Part shown: positions 42,994-50,730 of the stretch, piece by piece
How the letters are laid out: each line of letters opens with the position of its first letter
How positions within the stretch are numbered: the stretch's first letter is position 1
DNA from: Planctomycetota bacterium
GTDB taxonomy: Bacteria; Planctomycetota; UBA1135; UBA2386
Assembly: GCA_020638655.1 (NCBI GenBank)
Contig: JACKIC010000003.1
Location: 372,001-436,000 of the forward strand
Length of the DNA stretch: 64,000 nucleotides
Direction of reading: 5' to 3'
The notes under the pieces: generated by a model
Seen by the model: the letters and a program-made list of their open reading frames with translations, nothing else
What the model was told of the DNA's origin: nothing
The model's database searches: none
Translations under genes and position numbers: made by a program

Positions 42994-43903
42994 GCGCGTA
43001 GAGCACGAACACGAGCAGCGCGACGGGCTGCGCGGGATGGTCTCGGTAGAACGTCGTCGGCGCGCGGCGGATCGTGGCGGTGACCCACAGCGCGAGCGGC
43101 GCGGGCAAGAGGCCCAGCAGATACCACGGCGAGAAGCCCGCGAACGGCAATACGACGACGGTGGCGAAGGCCAGCGCGTAGGTCGCCGCGACGAGCCGCG
43201 CGGCGGCTTCGCGGCCCAGCCGCACGACCAGGTTGCGCTTGGCCGCGCCGACGTCGGCGCGGTAGTCGGGGAACTCGTTGGCGAGCAGGAACGCGGCCGT
43301 GCACAGACCCAGCGGCAGCGCCAGCCAGAGCACCTCCCAGCTCCATTCGCGCCGCTGCACGACGTAGGTCGCCATCGCGATCAGCGGGCCGTAGCAGAGC
43401 ACGACGTCGAGTTCGCCGAAGCCGCGGTAGGCGAGACGCAGCGGCGGGCCGTGGTACGACCAGCCGAAGACCAGGCCGACCAGTCCGAGCCACAGCGCTT
43501 CGGGAGCGCGGCCGAACACGATCGCGGCGCCCAGGCCGCAGCCGACGGCGGCGAAGCCGATGGCCAGTGCCCAGGTCTGCCGCCGCGTCAGCAGCGCGTC
43601 GACCAGGACCCGCTTGCCGCCCGAGAACGCGGTGCGGTCCTCGGGCAGGACCGCGAGGTCGGTGCCCGAGTCGAAGTCGAAGACGTCGCCCCAGGCGTTC
43701 TTGGCGACCTCCATGCAGAACAGCGCGACCCCGGTGACCGCCAGCCAGCCCCAGTGCAGCGGCGCGTGCTGCGCGGCGACGCTGCCGCCGACCAGCATGC
43801 AGGCCAGCGAGGTGATGCTGATCTTCGGGTCGGCGAGGCGCCAGAAGCCCTGCCAGACATCGCCGCGCCCGCCGGATGCCGCTGCGTCGAGCTGGCCAAC
43901 CAT
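42950..43903 (-). CDS. UbiA-family prenyltransferase, MenA-like
   Basis: 317 residues with about eight TM helices. The two Asp-rich motifs are present: N69..D73..D76 in 'NAWGDVFDFDSGTD', and 'NEFPDYRADVGAAKRNLVVR' with D213 and D217. The second motif followed by 'G..KRNLVVRLG' is closest to MenA, which attaches the isoprenoid tail to 1,4-dihydroxy-2-naphthoate in menaquinone synthesis. Other UbiA branches cannot be ruled out. The start lies 26 bases from a divergent gene, and the 3' end overlaps the convergent 178-residue protein gene by 44 bases. Confidence 0.88.
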   Translation of the reverse strand: MVGQLDAAASGGRGDVWQGFWRLADPKISITSLACMLVGGSVAAQHAPLHWGWLAVTGVALFCMEVAKNAWGDVFDFDSGTDLAVLPEDRTAFSGGKRVLVDALLTRRQTWALAIGFAAVGCGLGAAIVFGRAPEALWLGLVGLVFGWSYHGPPLRLAYRGFGELDVVLCYGPLIAMATYVVQRREWSWEVLWLALPLGLCTAAFLLANEFPDYRADVGAAKRNLVVRLGREAAARLVAATYALAFATVVVLPFAGFSPWYLLGLLPAPLALWVTATIRRAPTTFYRDHPAQPVALLVFVLYALSAALASGLLVATR

Positions 43904-43929
43904 GAGCGTGAGTCTACTGTTGCTGGCCG

Positions 43930-44535
43930 ATGTCCCGTCTCCAGGACTTGTGCGTAGGCGGCGCGCTGTTGGTGTTGACCGCGCCGCTGCAGGCCGCGAT
44001 CGCGCTCGCCGTGCGCATCGACCTCGGCGCGCCGGTGCTGTTCACGCAGACGCGGCTCGGCCGCGGCGGGCGGCCGTTCACGCTGCACAAGTTCCGCACC
44101 CTGCCCGGCGGCGAGGTCGTGGCGGCGACGCGGCTCGGACGCTGGTTGCGGCGCCTGCACCTCGACGAGCTGCCGCAGCTCTGCGACGTGTTGCGCGGCG
44201 ACATGGCGCTGGTCGGCCCGCGGCCCGAGGTGCCCGACAACCTCGAGGCGATCGACGCCGCGACCCGCGCGCGCCTCTGGCAGGTGCGGCCCGGGATCAC
44301 CGGACCGACGCAGCTGGCGTTCGTGGCCGAGGACGACGTGCTCGCCGGGCTCGACGAATCGCTCGCGGTCTACCGGCGCGTGTTGGTGCCCGCGAAGGTG
44401 CAGCGCGACCTGCAATGGCTGACGCGGCGCACATGGTGGGGCGACCTCGGCGTGTTGCTGCGCACGCCGTTCGTGCTGTTGTCGCCGGCGGCGCGCCGCC
44501 GGTCGCGGCAGCTGGTCGCGTCGTTGCTCCGCTGA
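43930..44535 (+). CDS. Small bacterial sugar-phosphate transferase (PglC-like)
   Basis: 201 residues, the compact monotopic form of the family. The single N-terminal hydrophobic helix is 'VGGALLVLTAPLQAAIALAV'. The conserved pieces are 'VLFTQTRLGRGGRPFTLHKF' and 'RTLPGG', 'LDELPQLCDVLRGDMALVGP' and 'RPEVPDNLEAIDAATRARLW', then 'RPGITGPTQL'. The Asp-Glu pair in 'LDELPQL' matches the catalytic dyad. It moves a phospho-sugar onto undecaprenyl phosphate, the first step of a surface glycan. No other glycan genes are adjacent on this side, but large membrane transferase-like genes lie elsewhere in the window. Confidence 0.92.
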   Translation: MSRLQDLCVGGALLVLTAPLQAAIALAVRIDLGAPVLFTQTRLGRGGRPFTLHKFRTLPGGEVVAATRLGRWLRRLHLDELPQLCDVLRGDMALVGPRPEVPDNLEAIDAATRARLWQVRPGITGPTQLAFVAEDDVLAGLDESLAVYRRVLVPAKVQRDLQWLTRRTWWGDLGVLLRTPFVLLSPAARRRSRQLVASLLR

Positions 44536-44548
44536 CAGGCGCTGCCGG

Positions 44549-45736
44549 CTACCCGCCGTCGATGTGCTCGGGATCGTCGAGCACCAGGTCCTCGTCGCGC
44601 GCCTGCAGGAAACCCTCGGGCAGCGACACCTGCTGCGTGCCGCCGTCCTTGCAGCGCCGCGCGCGCAGCGCCACTTCGGGGAACGGCAGGTCGCGCGGCA
44701 GCGCCGCGAGCAGCGCCTCCAGCTCGGCGCTGGTCTTGACCATGTGCAGCGCGGGCAGGTGGCGCTTCATGCCGGGGAAGCCCTTGAGGTACCAGCCGGT
44801 CCACTTGCGGATCTGCAGCATGCCGGTCTTCTCGCCGAAGAACCCGACCAGCAGCCGCGCGTGTTCGCGCAGGGTGTCGAGCACCTCGCCGCTGCCGGGC
44901 GGCGGCGCCGGTTCCTGGCCCGTCAACACGGCGCACAGCTCCCCGAACAGCCACGGCCGACCCAGGCAGCCGCGGCCGACGACGACGCCGTCGCAGCCCG
45001 TCTGCCGCAACATGCGCAAGGCGTCCCAGCACTCGAACACGTCGCCGTTGCCGAGCACGGGGATCGTCTTGACGTGCTGCTTGAGCGTGGCGATCGCGTT
45101 CCAGTCGGCCTCACCGGCGTAGAGCTGCGCGGCGGTGCGCGCGTGCAGCGCGACGGCCTTGGCGCCCTCGGTCTCGCCGATGTGGCCCGCGTCGAGGTAG
45201 GTCAGCAGGTCCTCGTCGATGCCCTTGCGGAACTTGATCGTCACCGGCACGTCGCCGGCGCTCTGCACGACGCTGCGCACGATCTTGGCGAGCAGGCGCG
45301 GCTTGAGCGGGATCGCCGCGCCGCCGCCGTTGCCGGTGACCTTGCGCACCGGGCAGCCGAAGTTCATGTCGATGTGGTGCACGCCCCACTCGGCGACCAG
45401 GATGCGCGTCGCCTCGGCCAGCGTCGCCGGGTTGGAGCCGTAGAGCTGGATGCTCTTGAGCCCCTGCTCGTCGGCGCCGAACGACGCCAGCTGCAGCGTG
45501 CGCGAGTGCCCTTCGATGAAGGCGCGCGCGGTGATCATCTCGCTGACGTAGAGGCAGCGGTCGTCGGAGAAGCGCCGGCACAGCGTGCGGAACGGGGCGT
45601 TGGTCACGCCCGCCATCGGCGCCAGCACGACCGGCGGGAAGACCTCGAGCGGCCCGATCTGCAGCGGCCTGACCTCGCCGGGCTCAGCGGCGGGCACGTC
45701 GCGGTTCAGTTCGCTGCGCAGCGCGGTGGAGGTCAC
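44549..45736 (-). CDS. dusB: tRNA-dihydrouridine synthase DusB
   Basis: 395 residues. The FMN barrel begins 'VVLAPMAGVTNAPFRTLCRR'. The catalytic Cys is C128 in 'HIDMNFGCPVRKVTGNGGGA', 'IKFRKGIDE' and 'ALHARTAAQLYAGEADW' follow, and 'IPVLGNGDVFECWDALRML' and 'GVVVGRGCLGRPWLF' close the barrel. The helical RNA-binding domain makes up the last ~100 residues. It reduces uridine in the D-loop of tRNAs. It is transcribed away from the tRNA-Leu gene on the same strand, 204 bases downstream of it. Confidence 0.94.
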   Translation of the reverse strand: MTSTALRSELNRDVPAAEPGEVRPLQIGPLEVFPPVVLAPMAGVTNAPFRTLCRRFSDDRCLYVSEMITARAFIEGHSRTLQLASFGADEQGLKSIQLYGSNPATLAEATRILVAEWGVHHIDMNFGCPVRKVTGNGGGAAIPLKPRLLAKIVRSVVQSAGDVPVTIKFRKGIDEDLLTYLDAGHIGETEGAKAVALHARTAAQLYAGEADWNAIATLKQHVKTIPVLGNGDVFECWDALRMLRQTGCDGVVVGRGCLGRPWLFGELCAVLTGQEPAPPPGSGEVLDTLREHARLLVGFFGEKTGMLQIRKWTGWYLKGFPGMKRHLPALHMVKTSAELEALLAALPRDLPFPEVALRARRCKDGGTQQVSLPEGFLQARDEDLVLDDPEHIDGG

Positions 45737-45912
45737 GGCAATGGGAGAGCGGCGAATGCGGAGGGGGAAGCCAACTCGAGCGGCGGCTTGCGGCAGGGGG
45801 CCAGTTCCCAGCGGCTGCGACTTGCGGCGTCAACCGGCGGACCCGCAGCACCACCTTCGGCTCCAACTCGCCCGCTATCGCCCAGTGGGTTGCGGGCCGC
45901 CCCAGCAATCGC

Positions 45913-45942
45913 CAGTTTCTTCGGGCAGGCCCGAAGAAACTG
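45913..45942 (-). terminator. Perfect hairpin abutting the 3' end of tRNA-Leu
   Basis: CAGTTTCTTCGGGC (45913-45926) and GCCCGAAGAAACTG (45929-45942) pair over 14 bp with only 2 bases between the arms. The inner pairs would open to form the loop. It overlaps the encoded CCA end by two bases and has no clear U run. It probably ends or trims the tRNA transcript. Confidence 0.55.
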
Positions 45943-46029
45943 GTGCCCAGGAGAGGACTTGAACCTCCATGGGATGTTACTCCCGCTAGGACCTGAACCT
46001 AGTGCGTCTGCCAATTCCGCCACCTGGGC
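45941..46029 (-). tRNA. trnL(CAG): tRNA-Leu, anticodon CAG, CCA encoded
   Basis: The acceptor stem is GCCCAGG (5', ending at 46029) with CCTGGGC, discriminator A at 45944 and CCA at 45941-45943. The anticodon loop TTCAGGT sits on a 5-bp stem (CTAGG/CCTAG), giving anticodon CAG. A long variable arm with stem GGGA/TCCC marks a class II tRNA. The T-loop TTCAAGT and the D-arm 'GGCGGAATTGGCAGACGC' are normal. It reads CUG, an abundant codon in this high-GC genome. Confidence 0.96.
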
Positions 46030-46046
46030 ACAAGTGGGGACGGAGG

Positions 46047-46074
46047 ACGTTAGCGAGCGCCCGGCGACTTGCAA
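46047..46074 (-). promoter_or_regulatory. Candidate promoter of tRNA-Leu
   Basis: Minus strand TTGCAA (46069-46074), 16-base spacer, TAACGT (46047-46052), about 17 bases before the mature tRNA 5' end. Each box matches the consensus at 4 of 6 positions. The gap lies between the tRNA and the divergent smpB gene. Confidence 0.4.
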
Positions 46075-46156
46075 GAGCCCTGGCGACGATTCTGCGCCGC
46101 CGTCGACGCCGCGTTCGCTTGCGCTTTCGGGAACGATCCCGTAGCCAAGCGCGGCC

Positions 46157-46657
46157 ATGGCCAAGCAGGGCAAGTCCAACAGCGCCGCGAAGCCCTCCGG
46201 CGGCGGCAATGCCCAGCCCGAGGTCCTGGTCGGCGAGAACCGCAAGGCGCGGTTCCGCTACGAGATCCTCGAGACCGTCGAGGCCGGGCTGGTGTTGCGC
46301 GGCACCGAGGTCAAGGTGCTGCGCCAGGGCCAGATCAGCCTCGACGAGGCCTACGCGCGCGCCGAGGTCGACAGCATCTGGCTGATCGGCGCCAACATCC
46401 CCGAGTACAGCCACGGCAACCTGCAGAACCACGAGCCCAAGCGCAAGCGCAAGTGCCTCCTGCACAAGAAGGAGCTGCGCAAGCTGCGCGCGCTGACGCA
46501 GCAGCAGGGGCTGACGCTGGTGCCGCTGCGCGTGTACTTCGGCAGCCGCGGCTTCGCCAAGGTCACGATCGGCGTCGGCAAGGGCCGCAAGACCCACGAC
46601 AAGCGCGAGCACCTCAAAGCCAAGGACGCCAAGCGCGAGATCCGCGACTCGCGCTGA
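46157..46657 (+). CDS. smpB: SsrA-binding protein SmpB
   Basis: 166 residues. After a short basic leader the beta-barrel core reads 'ARFRYEILETVEAGLVLRGT' and 'EVKVLRQGQISLDEAYARAE', then 'HEPKRKRKCLLHKKEL' and 'TLVPLRVYFGSRGFAKVTIG'. The basic C-terminal tail ('KGRKTHDKREHLKAKDAKRE') enters the ribosome decoding site. It brings tmRNA to stalled ribosomes. Its RNA partner, ssrA, is encoded at 52511-52861, so both parts of trans-translation are within this window. Confidence 0.97.
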   Translation: MAKQGKSNSAAKPSGGGNAQPEVLVGENRKARFRYEILETVEAGLVLRGTEVKVLRQGQISLDEAYARAEVDSIWLIGANIPEYSHGNLQNHEPKRKRKCLLHKKELRKLRALTQQQGLTLVPLRVYFGSRGFAKVTIGVGKGRKTHDKREHLKAKDAKREIRDSR

Positions 46658-46695
46658 ACGGCGCGCGGCGCGCGCGCGGCGGGCATGATGGCGGC

Positions 46696-47208
46696 ATGAG
46701 CCAGTCGATCCTGATCCTCGCCGGCGACGACTACGAAGACCTCGAGCTGCAGTATCCGCGGCTTCGCCTGCGCGAGGCCGGCCTGCGCCCGCTGCTCGTC
46801 GGCATGACCGCCGGGGCGACGCACCGCGGCAAGCACGGCTATCCGTGCGTCACCGACCTCGGCCTCGCCGACGTCGACCCCCAGGACCACGCCGGCATCC
46901 TGCTGCCGGGCGGTTGGATGCCCGACAAGCTGCGCCGCGTGCCCGCGATCCTCGACTTCGTGCGGCACTTCGACCGCGCCGGCAAGCTGGTCGCGAGCAT
47001 CTGCCACGGCGGCTGGATCGCGATCTCGGCCGGGGTGGTGAAGGGCCGCCGCTACACGGGGTCGCCAGGCATCAAGGACGACCTCGTCAACGCCGGCGCG
47101 CAGTTCGAGGACTCCGAGGTCGTCGTCGACGGGCACCACGTCTCGTCGCGCAAGCCCGACGATCTGCCGGCGTTCGTGGTGGCGATGTTGGGGGTGGTGG
47201 CGGGCTGA
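46696..47208 (+). CDS. DJ-1/PfpI-family protein (YhbO/PfpI type)
   Basis: 170 residues from the ATG at 46696. The fold markers are 'ILILAGDDYEDLELQYPRLR' (with the conserved Glu before the nucleophile elbow), 'HAGILLPGGWMPDKLR' and the active site 'SICHGGWIAISAG' with C103-H104. It ends 'DLPAFVVAMLGVV', the usual PfpI C-terminus. Members act as glyoxalases, deglycases or peptidases under stress. It is co-directional with smpB, 38 bases downstream, and convergent with the LuxR-type gene. Confidence 0.92.
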   Translation: MSQSILILAGDDYEDLELQYPRLRLREAGLRPLLVGMTAGATHRGKHGYPCVTDLGLADVDPQDHAGILLPGGWMPDKLRRVPAILDFVRHFDRAGKLVASICHGGWIAISAGVVKGRRYTGSPGIKDDLVNAGAQFEDSEVVVDGHHVSSRKPDDLPAFVVAMLGVVAG

Positions 47209-47212
47209 CCGC

Positions 47213-47782
47213 TCACGGGCGCGGCGTCGCCACCAGGTCCTCGAGGAAGAACGCCGCGAGCTCGTGGCGTCCGGCGACCTTGGCCTTCTGGTAGATCGCG
47301 CGCGACTGCTGCCGCACGGTCGCTTCGCCGACGTTTCGCAGGCTGGCGATCTCCTTGTGGCTCATCCCCTTGAGCAGCAGCATGGCGATGTCGCGTTCGG
47401 CCGCGGTCAGCTGCCAGCGCGTCAGCTGGCGATCGATCGCGGCGCCCAGGCCCTGCAGCAGGTCCCGCGCTTCGGTGCGCCACTGTTCGGCTTCGGCGCG
47501 CGCGCGGTGCAGCGTGGCGTCGAGGGCGACGAGCGCCGAAGCCGCGCTGCGTTCGGCGCTCGCCAGGCTCTGCATGCGGCGCCAGCCCAGCCACAGTCCG
47601 CAGAGCCCCGTCAGCACGACGGCGGCCTCGAACACGACGTGGAAGAAGGTCGTGCCCTCGCCGAAGTCCGCCACCAGGTCGCCGGCGGCGAGCGCGGCGA
47701 CGGCGGCGAACAGCACCACGACGGCGATCAGCACGCGGCGTTCGGATCCGCCTTCGGTGCGGTCATTTGGTCGCAAGTCCAT
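47213..47782 (-). CDS. Membrane-anchored LuxR-type (GerE) transcription regulator
   Basis: 189 residues. Two TM helices lie at ~16-36 ('VLIAVVVLFAAVAALAAGDL') and ~47-67 ('HVVFEAAVVLTGLCGLWLG'), joined by a very short periplasmic loop. A coiled-coil-like stretch (~75-120) leads to a LuxR helix-turn-helix at ~124-178: 'QLTAAERDIAMLLLKGMSHK' and 'EIASLRNVGEATVRQQSRAI'. There is no receiver or ligand domain, so the signal must come through the membrane part. Its targets are unknown; the divergent DUF2231 gene shares the 115-base upstream region and is an obvious candidate. Confidence 0.85.
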   Translation of the reverse strand: MDLRPNDRTEGGSERRVLIAVVVLFAAVAALAAGDLVADFGEGTTFFHVVFEAAVVLTGLCGLWLGWRRMQSLASAERSAASALVALDATLHRARAEAEQWRTEARDLLQGLGAAIDRQLTRWQLTAAERDIAMLLLKGMSHKEIASLRNVGEATVRQQSRAIYQKAKVAGRHELAAFFLEDLVATPRP

Positions 47783-47897
47783 TGCGGGTCGAGCCTATCA
47801 CGCATGACGGATGGAGCGCGGTGGCTCACTGGCCGACCCTGCGCGGGCACGAGGCGTAGTGCCTCGCTGCACACCCATCCGAACCCTGGAGCCAACC

Positions 47898-48416
47898 GTG
47901 GACCTTCCCCTGCATCCCAAACTCGTTCACCTACCGATCGCCCTCGCCGTGCTGATGCCGTTGCTCACCGGCGGTCTGCTGCTGGCGATCTGGCGCGACT
48001 GGCTGCCCAAGAAGGCGTGGTCGATCGCCGGCATCGCCCAGCTGCTGCTGGTCGGCAGCGGCTGGCTGGCCCTGCGCAGCGGCGAGGCCGACGAGCACCG
48101 CGTCGAACGCGCCGTGCCCGAGGCGGTGCTCGAACGGCACGAGGAGGCGGGCGAGCGGTTCGTCTGGGGCGCCGTGTTCGTGCTCGCGCTGGTCGCCATG
48201 CCGTTGCTGATGGGGGGGCGTCGGCAGATGCGTGCGACTCTCGTCCTGGCCAGCGCCGGCACGCTCGGCGTGCTCTACCTCGGCTTCGACGTCGGTCAGC
48301 GCGGCGGCGAACTCGTCTACGGGCACCTCGTCGGCAACGCTGCGGCGAGCGCGTCGGCCGTCGATGTGCCGACGCCCGCCAGGCTCCGACGCAGCGACGA
48401 CGACGACGATCGTTGA
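47898..48416 (+). CDS. DUF2231-family membrane protein
   Basis: 172 residues from the GTG at 47898. The N-terminus 'LPLHPKLVHLPIALAVLMPL' carries the HPxLVHxPI signature of DUF2231. Four TM helices follow ('GGLLLAIWRDWLPKKAWSIA', 'AQLLLVGSGWLAL', 'FVWGAVFVLALVAMPLLMGG', 'LVLASAGTLGVLYLGFDVGQ'), and a charged Asp/Arg tail ends the protein. The conserved His residues suggest heme or metal binding in the membrane, as in related cytochrome-like proteins, but no function is established. It is divergent from the membrane-tethered LuxR regulator. Confidence 0.85.
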   Translation: MDLPLHPKLVHLPIALAVLMPLLTGGLLLAIWRDWLPKKAWSIAGIAQLLLVGSGWLALRSGEADEHRVERAVPEAVLERHEEAGERFVWGAVFVLALVAMPLLMGGRRQMRATLVLASAGTLGVLYLGFDVGQRGGELVYGHLVGNAAASASAVDVPTPARLRRSDDDDDR

Positions 48417-48812
48417 CGCGGCTGGCGAGTCGCCGTCGCGCCGACTTCGCTGCCACACGCGCGTCGTCGAGGCCGCGCGGCGATCCGCATCGCCGGGCTT
48501 CGAAAGCGGCGTGGCGTAGACGCGGCGTGCTGCCGGGTCAGGCTGCGCGCGGCAGCGGCATGCCGGTGCAGATTGTCGCCGCGGTTCGTGCATTCCCGAG
48601 AACCGACGTCGCGGACCGCTGCGTAACGGCCGCCACGTTTTTGCGCGCGCGTGTCCGGCGTCGGTCTCTCCGATGTCCGTGCACGAGATCCCGCGCTCGA
48701 ACGCATCGTCCGGCGACGGTCTCGCCGCGGCGATCGGTGTTCGGATTCCGACGGCGGCATTCCGACAGCGACATCTCGGCGGCGACAACTCGGCGGCGAC
48801 AAGGAAGGGCAG
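48417..48812. other. 396-base gene-free gap
   Basis: No coding region, tRNA or recognised RNA was found. It contains a 14-base direct repeat TCGGCGGCGACAA(C/G) (about 48776-48803) just before the next gene, and a short GTTTTT run near 48637. It must contain the promoter of the exported protein at 48813, but I cannot place it. Confidence 0.5.
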
Positions 48813-50648
48813 ATGCGGACGGCGAACTTCGTGTGGTGGTCTCTCGTGTTGATGGCAGCGCTGCCCGCGCAGCAGCTGCACGTGACGAACTTCAGCAGCA
48901 CCGAGCGCTTCGAGGGCTGGATCCGGCGCGGTATCGACTGGTCGCCGGGCGCGCCGCGCGGCTCCGTGCAGGGCAACGCATTCGTCGTCGGCCGTGAACT
49001 CGGCGTCGGGGCACGCGTGCTCGACGTCCACGTCAGCCTGCAACCGTGCGCGAGCCTGACGCTCGACTTCGCGCAGCTGGACCCCAATCCTCCGGCGCTG
49101 CCGACGGGGCCGTTCGTGGTGCCGCAGCCGACGATCGGCGGCGTGCCGTTCGAGCTGCGCTCGACGAACGCGGACGGCGCGGGCCTCGACGTGCACTGGC
49201 GCACGCGCCTCGGCGACCTCGTCGTCGACCTGTGGTGCGTGCTCTATCCGGGGCAGACGTGGGCGAGCGGCGAGCTGCAGGTCACCGCGCACGGCCCGGC
49301 GCGCACCGCCATGGTGCCGCCGGGCATGGTGCTGCGCGGCGGTTTCGGCTTCGCGGCGTGCGCGCTGGGAGCGCCGAACGGCACCGAGATCATCCCGCAG
49401 GGCACGACGATCGCGGCGGGGCAGGGCTACTCGACGCTGCCGGTGCTGTTCACGAGGTTCGACGGCGACCTCGCCTCGGCGGCCGTCGCCGGGCACCTCG
49501 CGATCGGCGCCGTCGGCCTGCGCAACGTGTGGCCGCTGGGCAACCCTTCGTGGCTCAGCTCACGCGGTTCGCCGCGCTCGTGGACCGCGGCCAACTACGC
49601 GCGCACGCGCGCCAACCTGCGCGGCTGGAGCGCCGACTCGCTGGGCGTTCACGCCAACGCCAACACGTCCGGCGGCGAGGGCGACCAGGTGTTCGTCGGC
49701 GCGGAGTGCGGGCGCGGCGCGCCGAGCGCCGGCGCCGAGCTGCCCAACCTGTTCGTCGCCTACGGCTACGCGCGGCGGCCGGGCAAGTGGCGCGAGTCGA
49801 ACGGCGACGGGCTGTCGCCGTCCGCGCACCAGGGGCTGGCGATGTTCGAGGCCTATCCGTTCGTGCGCGGCGGAACCCAGGAGTTGCTCGGACTCGCCGA
49901 GATCCCCGATCGCAGTGATACCCACGACTGGTGGGAGTGGCGTGAGCATTGGTTCCGCAACCGCCTGTTCGTCGCCTACCGCCTGACGGGGTCCCTGGCG
50001 CTGCAGTGGCAGATCGATCAGCTCGCGCGGCAGTACCTCTACGAACACACGATCGACCCGGGCTTCAGCACGACCCCCTACACGGGGGCGCTGCGCGGCT
50101 ACGGTTGGTCTTGCCTGATGGTCTGGTGGTTGCACCATGCGCTCGAGGACCGGCAACTCGCAGCCGCCGTGCGCGATCGCTGGCGCACGCGCTGGCAGAC
50201 GATCGTCGGGCCGCGCTACGCGAGCTTCGACTACTGGGACATCCGGCACGACAGCCGGCTCGGCCCCGGCATGCAGTGGCTCGCCTACCAGCAGGCCGCC
50301 GCGGTCATGTTCCTCGACATGGCCGGTCAGGTGTGCGCCGAACCGGGCGCCCGCGCCGCCGCGCTGCGCGGCGCGCTCGCGGTCGTCGATCGCGCGTTCC
50401 AGTGGGACGGGCAGCGCTGGAAGGGCTACGGCTGGGTGCAGATGACGGGCAATCAGCCGATGCAGCTGCCGCTCGGCGGCACCTTCGGCCCCGGCATCGA
50501 GTCGTGGATGGCCGGCGCCGCCGTCGTCGTCAAACGCCACCAGCCGCAGCACCAGGTCGCCAACGCGATCCTCACCCAGTTCGTCGCCGAGAACAACGTC
50601 AACGGCCAGTGGATCGCGCCCGACGTGCTGCCTGGCAATCCGCAGTAG
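48813..50648 (+). CDS. Exported protein of unknown function, Trp-rich helical C-terminal half
   Basis: 611 residues from the ATG at 48813, with AAGGAAGGG just upstream. The signal peptide ends 'VLMAALPAQ'. The N-terminal ~250 residues are beta-rich ('VLDVHVSLQPCASLTLDFAQ', 'GLDVHWRTRLGDLVVDLW'). The remaining 350 are helical with many Trp and paired His/Glu/Arg positions ('DTHDWWEWREHWFRNRLFVA', 'YGWSCLMVWWLHHALED', 'FDYWDIRHDSRLGPGMQWL'), resembling the alpha/alpha-toroid of polysaccharide lyases and glycosidases. I cannot name a family. A carbohydrate-active role is only a guess from fold style. Confidence 0.75.
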   Translation: MRTANFVWWSLVLMAALPAQQLHVTNFSSTERFEGWIRRGIDWSPGAPRGSVQGNAFVVGRELGVGARVLDVHVSLQPCASLTLDFAQLDPNPPALPTGPFVVPQPTIGGVPFELRSTNADGAGLDVHWRTRLGDLVVDLWCVLYPGQTWASGELQVTAHGPARTAMVPPGMVLRGGFGFAACALGAPNGTEIIPQGTTIAAGQGYSTLPVLFTRFDGDLASAAVAGHLAIGAVGLRNVWPLGNPSWLSSRGSPRSWTAANYARTRANLRGWSADSLGVHANANTSGGEGDQVFVGAECGRGAPSAGAELPNLFVAYGYARRPGKWRESNGDGLSPSAHQGLAMFEAYPFVRGGTQELLGLAEIPDRSDTHDWWEWREHWFRNRLFVAYRLTGSLALQWQIDQLARQYLYEHTIDPGFSTTPYTGALRGYGWSCLMVWWLHHALEDRQLAAAVRDRWRTRWQTIVGPRYASFDYWDIRHDSRLGPGMQWLAYQQAAAVMFLDMAGQVCAEPGARAAALRGALAVVDRAFQWDGQRWKGYGWVQMTGNQPMQLPLGGTFGPGIESWMAGAAVVVKRHQPQHQVANAILTQFVAENNVNGQWIAPDVLPGNPQ

Positions 50649-50730
50649 CGGGAGCGGTCGCGAGGGGCTGCCGGTGGTCACCGTTTGCGGGTAGCCTGCG
50701 GCACTGGTCACGCTGGCAAGGAGAACACCC

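Noticed and set aside
48417..48812. Possible RNase P RNA or other structured RNA in the longest gap
   Set aside because: The conserved RNase P core words (for example GAGGAAAGTCC) are absent and no long stem was found.
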